Positions 43,776 through 53,480 of a stretch of DNA of 64,000 nucleotides are shown here, in pieces (the stretch's first letter is position 1; each line of letters opens with the position of its first letter). The DNA comes from Streptomyces rishiriensis. Its GTDB lineage: Bacteria; Actinomycetota; Actinomycetes; Streptomycetales; Streptomycetaceae. Made by a program: the position numbers and the translations under genes. Below the pieces are notes generated by a model. The model was not told the origin of the DNA, ran no database searches, and saw only the letters and a list, made by a program, of their open reading frames with translations. The stretch is from positions 1-64,000 of the forward strand of contig NZ_BEWA01000006.1 of assembly GCF_003112535.1 (NCBI RefSeq), written 5' to 3'.

Positions 43776-46205
43776 TCACGTTCCGGTGAGGTGCTCCGGA
43801 CGTACGGGGGTGCGGTCGAGCTCCAGCCCGGTCGCGTTCCGGATCGCCGCGAGGACGGCCGGGGTCGACGACAGGGTGGGGGCCTCGCCGATGCCACGGA
43901 GCCCGTAGGGGGCGTGGTCGTCGGCGAGTTCGAGCACGTCGACCGGGATGGTCGGCGTGTCGAGGATCGTGGGGATCAGATAGTCCGTGAAGGAGGGGTT
44001 CCTGACCTTGGCCGTCTTCGGATCGACGATGATCTCCTCCATGACCGCCACGCCCAGACCCTGGGTCGTGCCGCCCTGGATCTGACCGATCACGGAAAGC
44101 GGATTCAGCGCCTTTCCGACGTCCTGTGCGCAGGCCAGTTCGATGACCTTCACCAGTCCCAGTTCGGTGTCGACCTCGACGACGGCGCGGTGCGCGGCGA
44201 AGGAGTACTGGACATGGCCGTTGCCCTGACCGGTGCGCAGATCGAAGGGCTCGGTGGGCCGGTGCCGCCACTGCGCCTCGACCTCGACGGCTTCGTCGGC
44301 GAGCACGTCGACGAGGTCGGCGAGCACCTCGCCGCCGTCGGTGACGACCTTGCCGCCCTCCAGGAGCAGTTCGGCGGTCGCCCAGGCGGGGTGGTGGGAG
44401 CCGAACCTGCGGCGGCCGATCTCCAGGACCTTCTCCCGCACCAGCTCGCAGGAGTTCTTGACGGCCCCGCCGGTGACGTACGTCTGCCGGGAGGCCGAGG
44501 TCGAACCGGCGCTGCCCACCTCGGTGTTGGCCGGGTGGATGGTCACCTGCGCGACGCCCAGCTCGGTGCGGGCGATCTGCGCGTGGACGGTGACTCCGCC
44601 CTGGCCCACCTCCGCCATGGCCGTGTGGACGGTCGCGACGGGCTCGCCGGCGACGACCTCCATGCGGACCTTGGCGGTCGAGTAGTCGTCGAACCCCTCG
44701 GAGAAGCCGACGTTCTTGATGCCGACCGCGTAACCGATTCCCCGCACGACGCCCTCGCCGTGCGTGGTGTTGGACAGACCGCCGGGCAGCTGCCGTACGT
44801 CGGCGCCCTCGCTGCTCTCCCACTGGCGCTCCGGCGGCAGCGGCATCGCCTTGACGCGGCGCAGGAGTTCGGCGACCGGCGCCGGGGAGTCGACCCTCTG
44901 CCCGGTCGGCAGGAGGGCGCCCTGTTCCATCGCGTTGCGCTGCCGGAACTCCACCGGATCCAGGCCGAGTTCCTTCGCCACCTTGTCCATCTGCGCCTCG
45001 TAGGCGAAGCATGCCTGGACCGCGCCGAAGCCGCGCATCGCGCCGCAGGGCGGGTTGTTGGTGTAGAGGGCGATGGCCTCGATGTCCACGTCGTCGACGA
45101 CGTAGGGGCCGATGCCGAGCGAGGAGGCGTTGCCGACGACGGCGGGGGACGCGGAGGCGTACGCGCCGCCGTCGAGGACGATGCGGCACTTGACGTGGGT
45201 CAGCTTGCCGTCGCGGGTGGCGCCGTGCTCGTAGAACAGCTTGGCCGGGTGGCGGTGCACATGGCCGAAGAATGATTCGAAACGGTTGTAAACGATTTTG
45301 ACGGGTTTTCCGGTGCGCAGGGCCAGCAGGCAGGCGTGGATCTGCATCGACAGGTCCTCGCGGCCGCCGAACGCGCCGCCGACGCCGGCCAGCGTCATGC
45401 GCACCTTGTTCTCGGGCAGGCCGAGGACGGGGGCGATCTGGCGCAGGTCGGAGTGGAGCCACTGGGTGGCGATGTAGAGGTGGACGCCGCCGTCCTCCTC
45501 GGGCACGGCGAGGCCGGACTCGGGGCCGAGGAAGGCCTGGTCCTGCATGCCGAAGGTGTACTCGCCCCTGACGACGACGTCGGCCCGCCCGGCGGCCGCG
45601 TCGGCGTCGCCGCGCACGATCGGCTGGCGGTGGACGATGTTGGGGTGCGGGACGTGGCCGACGTGGTGGTCGTCGCGGTTCTCGTGGACCAGGATCGCGT
45701 CGGGGGCGGTCGCGGAGGCCTCGTCGGTGATGACGGGCAGTTCGCGGTACTCCACCTTGATCTTGGCGGCGGCGCGGCGGGCGGTCTCCGGGTGGTCGGC
45801 GGCGACGATCGCGACCGGCTCGCCGTGGTGGCGTACCTTGCCGTGCGCCAGGACGGGGGTGTCCTGGATCTCCAGACCGTAGTGCTTCACGTCGGTCGGC
45901 AGGTCGTCGTACGTCATGACGGCGTAGACGCCGGGGGTGGCCAGGGCCTCGGAGGTGTCGAGGGAGACGATCTCGGCGTGCGCGACCGTGGAGCGCAGGA
46001 TCTGGCCCCAGAGCATGTCCTCGTGCCACAGGTCGGACGAGTACGCGAACTCGCCGGTGACCTTGAGGGTGCCGTCGGGGCGCAGCGTGGACTCGCCGAC
46101 GCCGCCCTTGGTCCGGGAGCCCTGGGTGACCTTGACGGGGGTGCCGAGAGGGGCGCCGATGGAGGCGCCGCCCGCTCGATCGAAGCCGGAAGTGGGGGAA
46201 GGCAT
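43776..46205 (-). CDS. xdhB: Xanthine dehydrogenase molybdopterin-binding subunit
   Basis: 809-residue large subunit of a three-component molybdenum hydroxylase, oxidising purines such as hypoxanthine to xanthine and urate. Hallmarks are [14 protein letters not shown] (Mo-cofactor binding), [32 protein letters not shown], and the C-terminal [23 protein letters not shown], with the catalytic Glu in GIGEAP. Its start codon (46205) lies 2 nt after the 2Fe-2S subunit stop. Subunit naming varies between organisms, so the symbol is tentative. Xanthine specificity is inferred from the NCS2 permease, XdhC and the divergent PucR regulator. Confidence 0.93.
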   Translation of the reverse strand: MPSPTSGFDRAGGASIGAPLGTPVKVTQGSRTKGGVGESTLRPDGTLKVTGEFAYSSDLWHEDMLWGQILRSTVAHAEIVSLDTSEALATPGVYAVMTYDDLPTDVKHYGLEIQDTPVLAHGKVRHHGEPVAIVAADHPETARRAAAKIKVEYRELPVITDEASATAPDAILVHENRDDHHVGHVPHPNIVHRQPIVRGDADAAAGRADVVVRGEYTFGMQDQAFLGPESGLAVPEEDGGVHLYIATQWLHSDLRQIAPVLGLPENKVRMTLAGVGGAFGGREDLSMQIHACLLALRTGKPVKIVYNRFESFFGHVHRHPAKLFYEHGATRDGKLTHVKCRIVLDGGAYASASPAVVGNASSLGIGPYVVDDVDIEAIALYTNNPPCGAMRGFGAVQACFAYEAQMDKVAKELGLDPVEFRQRNAMEQGALLPTGQRVDSPAPVAELLRRVKAMPLPPERQWESSEGADVRQLPGGLSNTTHGEGVVRGIGYAVGIKNVGFSEGFDDYSTAKVRMEVVAGEPVATVHTAMAEVGQGGVTVHAQIARTELGVAQVTIHPANTEVGSAGSTSASRQTYVTGGAVKNSCELVREKVLEIGRRRFGSHHPAWATAELLLEGGKVVTDGGEVLADLVDVLADEAVEVEAQWRHRPTEPFDLRTGQGNGHVQYSFAAHRAVVEVDTELGLVKVIELACAQDVGKALNPLSVIGQIQGGTTQGLGVAVMEEIIVDPKTAKVRNPSFTDYLIPTILDTPTIPVDVLELADDHAPYGLRGIGEAPTLSSTPAVLAAIRNATGLELDRTPVRPEHLTGT

Positions 46206-46207
46206 CG

Positions 46208-46813
46208 TCAGACCGCCTCTCCCTGCCGGGCGGCCGCCAGGCGGACCGCGTCCATGATTTTTTCGTAACCGGTACAGCGGCACAGATTGCCCGAGAGCGC
46301 CTCGCGGATGTCCGCGTCGGTCGGGTTCGGGTGGTGTTCGAGCATCTCGTCGGCGGCGACCAGGAGGCCGGGGGTGCAGAAACCGCACTGGACGGCGCCG
46401 GCGTCGATGAAGGCCTGCTGGATCGGGGCGAGTTCGCCGCCCTCACCGGCCTGGGAGTCGGAGCCCCTCGCCTGCCATGCCCGGGCCTCGTCGAGGGAGG
46501 TCCCCGGGGCGGCGGTCCGGTCGCCGCGGGAAGCGGTCTCGCAACGGTCGCGCTCGGCGCGTTGCCGGGCGAACTCGGCGAGTCCTTCGACGGTGACGAC
46601 GTCGCGGCCCTCGACCTGGCCGGCGGCGACCAGACAGGAGCACACCGGGACGCCGTCCAGCCGGACCGTGCACGAGCCGCACTCGCCCTGCTCGCAGGCG
46701 TTCTTCGAGCCCGGGAGCCCGAGCCGTTCGCGCAGCACGTACAGCAGGCTCTCGCCCTCCCACACGTCGTCGGCTTCCTGCGGGCGTCCGTTGACGGTGA
46801 AGTTGACGCGCAT
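46208..46813 (-). CDS. xdhC-type iron-sulfur subunit: Xanthine dehydrogenase 2Fe-2S subunit
   Basis: 201-residue small subunit. The first cluster is the plant-type ferredoxin fold with CEQGECGSCTVRLDG and CSCL (residues about 40-62); the second has CGFCTPG (about 145) and LCRCTGYEKI (about 180). Between them is a 35-residue hydrophilic insertion (ERDRCETASRGDRTA to SQAGEGG), longer than usual. It carries electrons from the molybdopterin subunit to the FAD subunit. ATG (46811-46813) overlaps the FAD subunit TGA as TGATG, and 2 nt separate it from the large subunit. The gene symbol is not settled; the given text only names the role. Confidence 0.92.
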   Translation of the reverse strand: MRVNFTVNGRPQEADDVWEGESLLYVLRERLGLPGSKNACEQGECGSCTVRLDGVPVCSCLVAAGQVEGRDVVTVEGLAEFARQRAERDRCETASRGDRTAAPGTSLDEARAWQARGSDSQAGEGGELAPIQQAFIDAGAVQCGFCTPGLLVAADEMLEHHPNPTDADIREALSGNLCRCTGYEKIMDAVRLAAARQGEAV

Positions 46814-47703
46814 CACGCGGCTCCCTTCGAGGCGCGGCGGGCGCCGCGGTACGACTCCCAGGTCCAGGTGAGGGTCCGGCGGGCCATGACGCCGACCGCG
46901 TGGCGGCGGTAGCGCGCGGTGCCCCGGACGTCGTCGATCGGGTTGCAGGCGGCGGCGCACAGGTCGGCGAACTGCTTGGCGACCGAGGGGGTGATGATTT
47001 TTCCGTTGTCCCAGAAACCGTCTTCTTCGAGTGCCGCTTCGAGGAACTCCTCGGCGGTCCTGGCCCGGACGGGGGTGGGGGCGGCGGAGCCGATGCCGGT
47101 GCGCACGGTCCGGGTCTCGGGGTGCAGGGCGAGGCCGAAGGCGCAGACGGCGATGACCATGGCGTTGCGGGTGCCGACCTTGGAGTACTGCTGGGGGCCG
47201 TCGGCCTTCTTGACGTGGACGGCGCGGATCAGCTCGTCGGGGGCGAGGGCGTTGCGTTTCACGCCGGTGTAGAAGGCGTCGATCGGGATGCGGCGCGAAC
47301 CGCGGACCGATTCGGCCTCGACCTCGGCGCCGGCGGCGAGCAGGGCGGGGTGGGCGTCGCCCGCCGGGGAGGCGGTGCCGAGGTTGCCGCCGACGCCGCC
47401 GCGGTTGCGGATCTGCGGGGAGGCCACGGTGTGCGAGGCGAGCGCGAGGCCCGGCAGCTCGGCGCGCAGGCTCTCCATGATCCGGGAGTACGGGACCGAG
47501 GCCCCGAGCCGCACGCTGTCCTGGCCGACCTCCCACTCGTAGAGGTCACCGACGCGGTTGAGGTCGAGCAGGTACTCGGGCCTGCGGTGGTCGAAGTTGA
47601 TCTCGACCATCACGTCGGTGCCACCCGCAATCGGCACAGCGGTGGGGTGCTCGGCCTTCGCGGCGAGCGCCTCCTCCCAGCTGGCGGGGCGAAGGAAGTC
47701 CAT
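46813..47703 (-). CDS. Xanthine dehydrogenase FAD-binding subunit
   Basis: 296-residue FAD subunit of the molybdenum hydroxylase. The FAD pyrophosphate-binding segments are AVPIAGGTDVMVEINFDHRRP, written here as VPIAGGTDVMVEIN, and ASPQIRNRGGVGGNLGTASPAGDAHPA, seen as IRNRGGVGGNLGTASPAGD; the C-terminal dimer domain shows ALAPDELIRAVHVKK. ATG at 47703 (MDFLRPASW) is used; ATG at 47727 adds eight residues. It is the first gene of the five-gene operon that continues with the 2Fe-2S, Mo-subunit, permease and XdhC genes, all under the promoter region shared with PucR. Confidence 0.92.
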   Translation of the reverse strand: MDFLRPASWEEALAAKAEHPTAVPIAGGTDVMVEINFDHRRPEYLLDLNRVGDLYEWEVGQDSVRLGASVPYSRIMESLRAELPGLALASHTVASPQIRNRGGVGGNLGTASPAGDAHPALLAAGAEVEAESVRGSRRIPIDAFYTGVKRNALAPDELIRAVHVKKADGPQQYSKVGTRNAMVIAVCAFGLALHPETRTVRTGIGSAAPTPVRARTAEEFLEAALEEDGFWDNGKIITPSVAKQFADLCAAACNPIDDVRGTARYRRHAVGVMARRTLTWTWESYRGARRASKGAA

Positions 47704-48089
47704 GACCGGCTCTCTTCTTCGTCTCATGAGTCTCGTGAGATGTCTCTATCGAGCCAGAATCGGGTGCGGCGGGCCCGGCTCGTTCATGTGCTGTTCACGC
47801 GGAGTGAGGCCAGTACACAGCGGCTTGCTCCGACCGGGTCAGTCACGGAAGCCATGAAGGAGTTGGCTGGTCCGTCGAGGCATCTTGTAGATTCGTATGA
47901 ACGGAGGTCATCGGTAACCTCCTCGTTTTCCTGCAGAAACGCGGGAAACAGCCTGGCAGTCAAAGAATGCGGTTTCTGGCGTTGTGCCGCAGCGGCCCGG
48001 GCTTCGGGGCGGGACCGGCGGCGGGCCTTTTCCCGTCACATCCTTCAAGATTCATCATAGATTTCGAGACAGAGAACGGCGGCGACGAG
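47704..48089. promoter_or_regulatory. Divergent control region for the purine operon and pucR
   Basis: 386 bases without a gene. Candidate regulatory symmetry is present: TCTCA-TGAGTCTCG-TGAGA near 47723-47741, and GGAGGT (47903-47908) facing ACCTCC (47917-47922). AT-rich sequence occurs near 47885-47900 and 48040-48065 (TTCATCATAGATTTCGAG). PucR binding is expected here but the site cannot be fixed by eye. Confidence 0.5.
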
Positions 48090-49853
48090 ATGCGGCTGCG
48101 CGCACTTTTGGACACCGATGCGCTGGGCCTCGGGCTCCTCGGCGGCGAGGACGAGCTGGACCGCACGGTGCGCGGGGTCATGACCACCGACCTGCGGGAT
48201 CCCAGCCGCTACCTCTCCGGGGGCGAGCTGGTGCTGACGGGCCTGGCCTGGCGCCGGGGCGCGGCGGACTCCGAGCCGTTCGTGCGGATCCTGGTGCAGG
48301 CCGGGGTGGCCGCGCTCGCAGCCGGCGAGGCGGAGCTGGGCGACGTCCCGGAGGACCTGGTCGCGGCCTGTGCCCGGCACCGCCTCCCGCTGTTCGCGGT
48401 GCACGAGTCGGTGGCCTTCGCGACGATCACCGAGCACGTCGTGCGGCAGGTCTCCGGCGAGCGCGCCGGGGACCTCGCGGCCGTGGTCGACCGGCACCGC
48501 CGGATGATGACCTCGGGCCCGGCCGGCGGCGGCCCGGACGTGGTCCTGGACCTGCTCGGCTCCGACCTGGACCTGCGCGCCTGGGTCCTGTCCCCCACCG
48601 GCAGGCTCATCGCGGGCCCGAAGACGGCGGGCCCGGGCCTGCCGGCCGACGTCTGCGCCGAGCTCGCGGCGGAGCAGCTGGCCGCCGTCCGCACCGGCCG
48701 GCGCGGTCCGCACCGGGTGATCGTGGGCCGGACGACGTTCTCCCTGTTCCCGATCCGCAGCAGCGGCCGCGCACCGCAGACCCCCCGGATCCCTCAGATC
48801 CCCCAGATCCCCTCGTCACCCCAGGCGCCGCGGACCGCGCAGAGTCCGGCGGGGACGCCGGGCGGGCCGGGGGGCCGGGACGTGCGCGAGAGCGTCCTGT
48901 CGGACTGGCTGCTGGCCGTCGAAGCGGACGCCGGCGACTGGGCGGACGAGCGCCTCGACCTGCTTCAGGGCGTCACCCAGCTCATCGCGGTCGAACGGGA
49001 CCGCCGGGACGCGGCGCGCACGGTACGCCGCCGGCTCGCGCAGGAGGTGCTGGAGCTGGTCCAGACGGGCGCGGCTCCCGCGGAGATCGCGGCCCGTCTG
49101 CGGGTCGCCGCCCCGGTGCTGCTGCCGGGCCTGGGGGCCGCCCCGCACTGGCAGGTGGTGGTGGCCTGCATGGAGTGGGAGAACGGCGGCCCGGAGGCCG
49201 GCCCGGCCGCCCAGTCGCTGCTGGAGGAGATCCTGGTCGACCCCCTGGCCACCGGCCCCGAGCCGTCCGACCGCATCGCCGTCGCCCATACGGGCGACGA
49301 GGCCGTCGCCCTCGTCCCGCTGCCGGCGATGTCCGGCGAGCACGACGGGGCCGGGACGGGCGTCCTCGCCGACGCGCTGCTGGCCGCCGTACGGGAGCCG
49401 CTGTCGGCCGGTCTCGACGGTGACGGGCGGCTCACCCTGGGCGTCAGCGCGGCCGTGCACTCCGCGGAAGGGCTGCGGGGGGCGCTGGAGGAGGCACGGC
49501 ACGCGCGCCGGGTGGCCGCCGCCCGTCCCGGCCGGGTCTGCGCGGCGGGGCACCAGGAGCTGGCCTCGCACGTCCTGCTGCTCCCGTTCGTCCCCGACGA
49601 CGTGCGCCGGGCGTTCACCGCCCGCCTCCTGGACCCCCTGCGCGACTACGACCGACGGCACCGCGCCGAGCTGATCCCGACCCTGGAGGCGTTCCTCGAC
49701 TGCGACGGTTCGTGGACCCGGTGCGCCGCCCGTCTGCACCTGCACGTCAACACGCTGCGCTACCGGGTGGGGCGGATCGAGCAGTTGACGGGTCGTGATC
49801 TGTCGCGACTGGAGGACAAGTTGGACTTCTTCCTGGCCCTGCGCATGAGCTGA
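48090..49853 (+). CDS. pucR: PucR-family purine catabolism regulator
   Basis: 587-residue regulator. The N-terminal PucR sensor domain is recognisable in LRDPSRYLSGGELVLTGLAW and VAACARHRLPLFAVHESVAFATITE; a central GGDEF-like CdaR domain lies around residues 330-500 (with the Pro-rich linker RIPQIPQIPSSPQAPRTAQ before it), and the C-terminal HTH_30 covers about 525-580 (WTRCAARLHLHVNTLRYRVGRIEQLTGR). ATG at 48090 is used. It is divergent from the xanthine dehydrogenase operon, fitting activation or repression of that operon by purine intermediates. The Pro/Gln-rich linker is encoded by short CAGATCCC repeats at about 48790-48815. Confidence 0.92.
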   Translation: MRLRALLDTDALGLGLLGGEDELDRTVRGVMTTDLRDPSRYLSGGELVLTGLAWRRGAADSEPFVRILVQAGVAALAAGEAELGDVPEDLVAACARHRLPLFAVHESVAFATITEHVVRQVSGERAGDLAAVVDRHRRMMTSGPAGGGPDVVLDLLGSDLDLRAWVLSPTGRLIAGPKTAGPGLPADVCAELAAEQLAAVRTGRRGPHRVIVGRTTFSLFPIRSSGRAPQTPRIPQIPQIPSSPQAPRTAQSPAGTPGGPGGRDVRESVLSDWLLAVEADAGDWADERLDLLQGVTQLIAVERDRRDAARTVRRRLAQEVLELVQTGAAPAEIAARLRVAAPVLLPGLGAAPHWQVVVACMEWENGGPEAGPAAQSLLEEILVDPLATGPEPSDRIAVAHTGDEAVALVPLPAMSGEHDGAGTGVLADALLAAVREPLSAGLDGDGRLTLGVSAAVHSAEGLRGALEEARHARRVAAARPGRVCAAGHQELASHVLLLPFVPDDVRRAFTARLLDPLRDYDRRHRAELIPTLEAFLDCDGSWTRCAARLHLHVNTLRYRVGRIEQLTGRDLSRLEDKLDFFLALRMS

Positions 49854-50025
49854 CGACGACCAGACAGCGGTTACCCCCCGTTTCCGACCCCTCGCGTGGA
49901 CCTGGGGGGACACCGAGTCCCACGACTTTGTGAAATCCTTCACCCGCCCCCTTGGCCCGGTGCCGCGATCCGTGCTGAGATGCGGCCACCACTCAAAGCT
50001 CGACGGCGCGCTCGGGGAGGGCAAC

Positions 50026-50811
50026 GTGGCGCATTCCGCCATGTCTGGTACCGGAACGACCTCAGGTGACGATCCCCTCCAGACCGCGGTATGGCGGCTG
50101 CGTTCGCGCGCCTGCTGGGCCGACGCGGCAGCCCTGATCCCACCCGACACGGCCGCGGGCGCGATCCAGCGGGCCGCGCTGCTGGTGGAACGGTGCCTGT
50201 ACACCGAACAGGGCTGGCAGGACGCCGAGGACGCGCTGCGCACCGCCGAGGCGCTGGCCCACGACGACGAGGAGCGCGGGGCGGCCGCTTGTGAACGCGG
50301 ACAACTCGCCTACGCGGCCACGCTGCACGGGGTGCGCGACCGGGGGGACGAGGCGCGGGCCGCGCTGGGCCGGGCGGCGGCGCTGATCCCGCCGGACGCG
50401 ACGGGCCGGGCGTTGCTCGACTTCCGCCGGGGCCTGCTCGCGGAGAACATCTCCCGTTCCCCGCAGGCCGCGAGGGCCGCGTACCGGCGCGCCCACACGG
50501 CGGCCGCCGCGCACTCGGACTCCCTGCTGCTGTCCTTCACCTGGCGTCACCTCGCCGGACTCGACCTGCGTGACGGAGAAGTGGCCGAGGCGCGACACGG
50601 CTTCGCCGAATCCCTCCGTATCCGGGAGGAGTTGGGGTACCTGGTGGGCACCGCTCCGGCGCTCGCCTCGCTGGCCGACGCGGAGGTCGAACCGGAGGCC
50701 TCACGGCTGCGGGAGGAGGCGCGACGGCTGTTCCGGCTGCTGGGCGGCGTACCGACCTGGCTGGCACGGCAGTTGGCCCCTCCGCCGGCCCCGAGCCCCT
50801 CGGGCGCGTGA
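50026..50811 (+). CDS. TPR-like repeat protein
   Basis: 261-residue soluble protein made of helical pairs resembling tetratricopeptide repeats (QRAALLVERCLYTEQGWQDAEDALRTAEALAHDD, given as RAALLVERCLYTEQGW and DAEDALRTAEALAHDD; AAYRRAHTAAAAHSDSLLLSFTWRHLAGL, and ARHGFAESLRIREELG). No catalytic motif or signal peptide is visible. TPR proteins mediate protein contacts; the partner is unknown. GTG at 50026 is chosen because GGGGAGGG lies about 5 nt upstream. Convergent with the GntR gene at 50941. Confidence 0.7.
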   Translation: MAHSAMSGTGTTSGDDPLQTAVWRLRSRACWADAAALIPPDTAAGAIQRAALLVERCLYTEQGWQDAEDALRTAEALAHDDEERGAAACERGQLAYAATLHGVRDRGDEARAALGRAAALIPPDATGRALLDFRRGLLAENISRSPQAARAAYRRAHTAAAAHSDSLLLSFTWRHLAGLDLRDGEVAEARHGFAESLRIREELGYLVGTAPALASLADAEVEPEASRLREEARRLFRLLGGVPTWLARQLAPPPAPSPSGA

Positions 50812-50848
50812 GCCGGTGATCGGCTGATCAAGTGATGTGGCGATCCCG

Positions 50849-50870
50849 TGATCGGGTGATCGGGTGATCC
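50849..50870. repeat. GTGATCGGG tandem repeat
   Basis: GTGATCGGG-type nonamers occur in tandem in the short space between the TPR gene and the convergent GntR gene, and with CGATCCC nearby can fold as a hairpin. Possible weak terminator. Confidence 0.5.
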
Positions 50871-50940
50871 GAGGGCCTTGGGCTTCAGGGCTCTTCGGAT
50901 CCGCCGACGGGCGCCGTCCAACCGTGTCGGGTGCGGGCGC

Positions 50941-51864
50941 TCAGCCGCTCGAGCCCGCGAAGTGTTCCCGGGCCAGTGTCTGCACCACGTCCAACTCGCC
51001 CGCCGCCAGCGCCTCCAGCAGGGACATGTGCTCGGCCGCGTCGGCGACCAGGTCCGCCCGCCCACGCCGTGCCGGCCCGTCGGCCGACGGCCACTGCGAC
51101 CGTCTGTGCAGATCGTCGGCGATCGCGACCAGCTGCTCGTTGCCGGAGAGGGCGAGCAGCGCCCGGTGGAAGATCCGGTCGGCCTCCGCGTACGTGGCGC
51201 GGCAGCCGGAGGCCGCCGCACGGACGCTCGCCTCGGCGAGGGGCCTCAACTCCACCCACCGCTCGCCGGGCACGGTACGGGCGAGCCGCAGCATCACGGG
51301 CACTTCGATCAGCGCGCGCACCTCGGCGAGCTCGGCCAGCTCGCGGGCGCCCCGCACGGCCACCCGGAACCCCCGGTTCGGGACGACCTCGACGGCGCCC
51401 TCCTGCGCGAGCTGCTGCATCGCCTCGCGGACGGGCGTCGCGGAGACGCCGAAGCGTTCGCCGAGGACAGGCGCGGAGTACACCTCGCCCGGAAGCAGTT
51501 CACCGGTGACGAGCGCGGTGCGCAGTGCGTCGAGTATCTGACCGCGCACCGAAGCCCGCTGGACCACGGGGCGGGAAGGGGCCGAAGCCGCCGCCGCTGC
51601 CGCGCGGGCGAAGCCGACAGCCGGGGCAGAGGTCTCACTGTGCGGATGCTCGCCCCGCGCGGCGCCCGCCGGCCCGCATCGTTCGCGGTCGGTGTCTTCG
51701 CCGTATGCGCCGTACCCGCCGTATTCGACGGCGTCGGAGCGCGACTGCGCCGGCACCCGGGAAAGGCCGTCGGACCCCGGCGCGGCCGGGGTTTCCGTCC
51801 CGGTGGAGCCCTGCGCGCTCGACTCCACTGGGCCTCCTCCGGCCTTGTCGGTACTTGGGGTCAT
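50941..51864 (-). CDS. GntR/FadR-type regulator with long disordered N-terminus
   Basis: 307-residue regulator. The first about 105 residues are Gly/Ala/Ser-rich and charged (PSTDKAGGGPVESSAQGSTG and following) and probably disordered. A GntR winged helix spans about residues 105-165 (LRTALVTGELLPGEVYSAPVLGERFGVSATPVREAM, given as ALVTGELLPGEVY and FGVSATPVREAMQQL), and an all-helical FCD ligand-binding domain follows (EVRALIEVPVMLRLA, EADRIFHRALLAL). The metal-binding residues in FCD appear at D and H positions. ATG at 51864. Its target genes are not obvious; it is divergent from the FhuF-like gene. An unusual leader of this length could be a mis-set start. Confidence 0.85.
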   Translation of the reverse strand: MTPSTDKAGGGPVESSAQGSTGTETPAAPGSDGLSRVPAQSRSDAVEYGGYGAYGEDTDRERCGPAGAARGEHPHSETSAPAVGFARAAAAAASAPSRPVVQRASVRGQILDALRTALVTGELLPGEVYSAPVLGERFGVSATPVREAMQQLAQEGAVEVVPNRGFRVAVRGARELAELAEVRALIEVPVMLRLARTVPGERWVELRPLAEASVRAAASGCRATYAEADRIFHRALLALSGNEQLVAIADDLHRRSQWPSADGPARRGRADLVADAAEHMSLLEALAAGELDVVQTLAREHFAGSSG

Positions 51865-51983
51865 TACGACGGGTTGTTACTCGTCCGTCAAGCACCTTAG
51901 GCGTACCCGCCGCTTTGGGGGTAATGAGGGGGCTCTCCACCGGCCGGGCACGGGGCGGCCGGACAGCCCCCGGAAGGCATGGG

Positions 51984-52004
51984 TAAGGTAAGGCTTACCT
52001 GTAA
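51984..52004. promoter_or_regulatory. DmdR/IdeR-type iron box
   Basis: TAAGGTAAGGCTTACCTGTA contains the perfect 7-1-7 dyad AGGTAAG-G-CTTACCT (51986-52000), close to the DtxR-family consensus TTAGGTTAGGCTAACCTAA. It lies 30 nt ahead of the FhuF-like gene and should repress it when iron is plentiful. Confidence 0.85.
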
Positions 52005-52029
52005 ACGCTTTCGAAACGGCGGTACCGGC

Positions 52030-53028
52030 ATGCCCCCAGCTTCGTCGGCCTGCGCCTTGTCGCCCACCACGCCATCGCCCGCCACGCCGGCGCCCACGGC
52101 ACCGTCGCCCACGGCGCCGTCGGCCACGGCACTGTCGGCCACGGCACTGTCGGCCACGGCACTGTCGGCCATGGGAGAGGCCTACGACCGTCTGACGCAG
52201 GTCCTGCCCAGCCTGACCGTGACGGAGCTGGGGCCCGCGGAGCCCTTTCCCCCGGGCGACGGACGGGTCACGGCAGCCGAGCTCGCCGAAGGCGGTGCGG
52301 CCCTGGAGAACTTTCTGGCCTGGGACGACGCCCAGGTCGTCCGCGACTACGGCCAGAAGGCCCGACCGGACGTGGTGGCCGGCTTCGGACTGCACCGTTA
52401 CGCCTGGCCCGCCTGCCTGCTGATCACCGTCCCGTGGTTCCTGCACCGGCGCGTGCCCCGTCTGCCCGTGACGCACGTCTCGTACGACCGCACGGGCGGC
52501 GGCATGCAGCTGGCCGTCCGCGCACCCTCCTCCTTCGCCTGCCTGCCGGGCGACCCGGCAGCCCTCGGGCCCGGCGCCCGCGTCGTCCCCGACGAGGAGG
52601 CGCTGCGGGCGGAGGTCCGGGCGGCGGTGGCCGAGCACCACGAGCCATTGCTCGCCGCCTTCGGGCCGCACACCCGGCGGCGCGGCCGCGCCCTGTGGGG
52701 CATGGTGACCGACGAGGTCGTGGAAGGGCTCTGGTACGTCGCCCATCTGCTCGGCGGCGATGAGCAGGAGCGGGCACGTCGGGAGCTGGAGCTGTTGCTG
52801 CCGGGGGCCACGCGGCCCTACGTCGGTTCGGCGGCCTTCCGCGAGCTGACCCGCCCGGACGGCCAGTCCCTGCTCACCCGGGACCGCGCGAGCTGCTGCA
52901 TGTTCTACACCGTGCGCCCCGACGACACCTGCGTCTCCTGCCCGCGCACCTGCGACGCCGACCGCGTCACCAAGCTGACGGCCGCTGCGCCCGCGGCCTC
53001 AACAGCGGCCTCGGCAGCGGCCAGTTGA
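52030..53028 (+). CDS. FhuF-like ferric-iron reductase (2Fe-2S)
   Basis: 332-residue protein. The C-terminal motif CCMFYTVRPDDTCVSCPRTC has the C-C-x10-C-x2-C pattern of FhuF-type 2Fe-2S proteins, which reduce ferric siderophores in the cytoplasm. The central GLHRYAWPACLLITVPWFL and HRRVPRLPV regions fit this family. The first about 45 residues are low-complexity Pro/Ala/Thr, partly encoded by three copies of the 15-bp unit GGCCACGGCACTGTC near 52130. ATG at 52030 is chosen because an iron box overlaps any upstream start; ATG at 52171 (MGEAYDRLT) is the alternative that skips the repeats. Controlled by the iron box at 51984-52004. Confidence 0.88.
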   Translation: MPPASSACALSPTTPSPATPAPTAPSPTAPSATALSATALSATALSAMGEAYDRLTQVLPSLTVTELGPAEPFPPGDGRVTAAELAEGGAALENFLAWDDAQVVRDYGQKARPDVVAGFGLHRYAWPACLLITVPWFLHRRVPRLPVTHVSYDRTGGGMQLAVRAPSSFACLPGDPAALGPGARVVPDEEALRAEVRAAVAEHHEPLLAAFGPHTRRRGRALWGMVTDEVVEGLWYVAHLLGGDEQERARRELELLLPGATRPYVGSAAFRELTRPDGQSLLTRDRASCCMFYTVRPDDTCVSCPRTCDADRVTKLTAAAPAASTAASAAAS

Positions 53029-53480
53029 CGTCGCCTCAGCCGCGTTACCAACCTCTCTCAACCGGTTTCTGACCAGACCTCAGCCGGTTTCCGGACCTGC
53101 TCTCAGCCGGTCGCCCCGACCCTCCTTCGGCCACCCCCGCTCCCCGGGGCCGCCGTCAGCACCTCGCGCCCCCTCAAGGGCGACCCCGAGGACGGGGCCG
53201 TGTCGCGTGTCCCGTAAGATCACCCGAACGAGACTCCCGTACGGTTACAGGCGATTCACAAATTCCTCACTCGTCACGGGAACTTTCCGTGGAACCACCC
53301 TTACGGGTAGTCTTATTCGAACTCAACTCCCGCCCCTCAAGCGGCAGTTCGAGCAGAACGTCGCCCTGGGCATCCCCTTGCACCTCCTTGGCGGCCTCTT
53401 GCCCCGAAACCCCCTGAGGGATGGCGGGATTGGGCCACTATGGCGGGCGTTACGCCCTATCCCAATGCAAGGGACCCCAG
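53029..53480. other. Intergenic region before the DUF2637 gene
   Basis: 452 bases without a convincing gene. It has AACCGGTTTC/CAGCCGGTTTC repeats at about 53056-53110, two GGAAC motifs (53279-53283 and 53291-53295) and TAGTCTTA near 53308. The layout resembles an extracytoplasmic-function sigma promoter, but the spacing does not match a standard consensus. Two AT-rich blocks around 53240-53320 are the likely promoter. Confidence 0.4.

Noticed and set aside
43656..45275. Long open frames antisense to the xanthine dehydrogenase, pyruvate oxidase, PucR and other genes
   Set aside because: They are typical GC-rich shadow frames: no motifs, atypical amino-acid make-up, and they mirror conserved genes on the other strand.
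48090..49853. PucR start at 47967
   Set aside because: The upstream extension crosses the shared promoter region and has no family homology; 48090 gives the usual N-terminus.
53279..53315. ECF sigma-factor promoter ahead of DUF2637
   Set aside because: GGAAC motifs and TAGTCTTA are there, but the spacing does not match a known ECF consensus, so I did not call a promoter.
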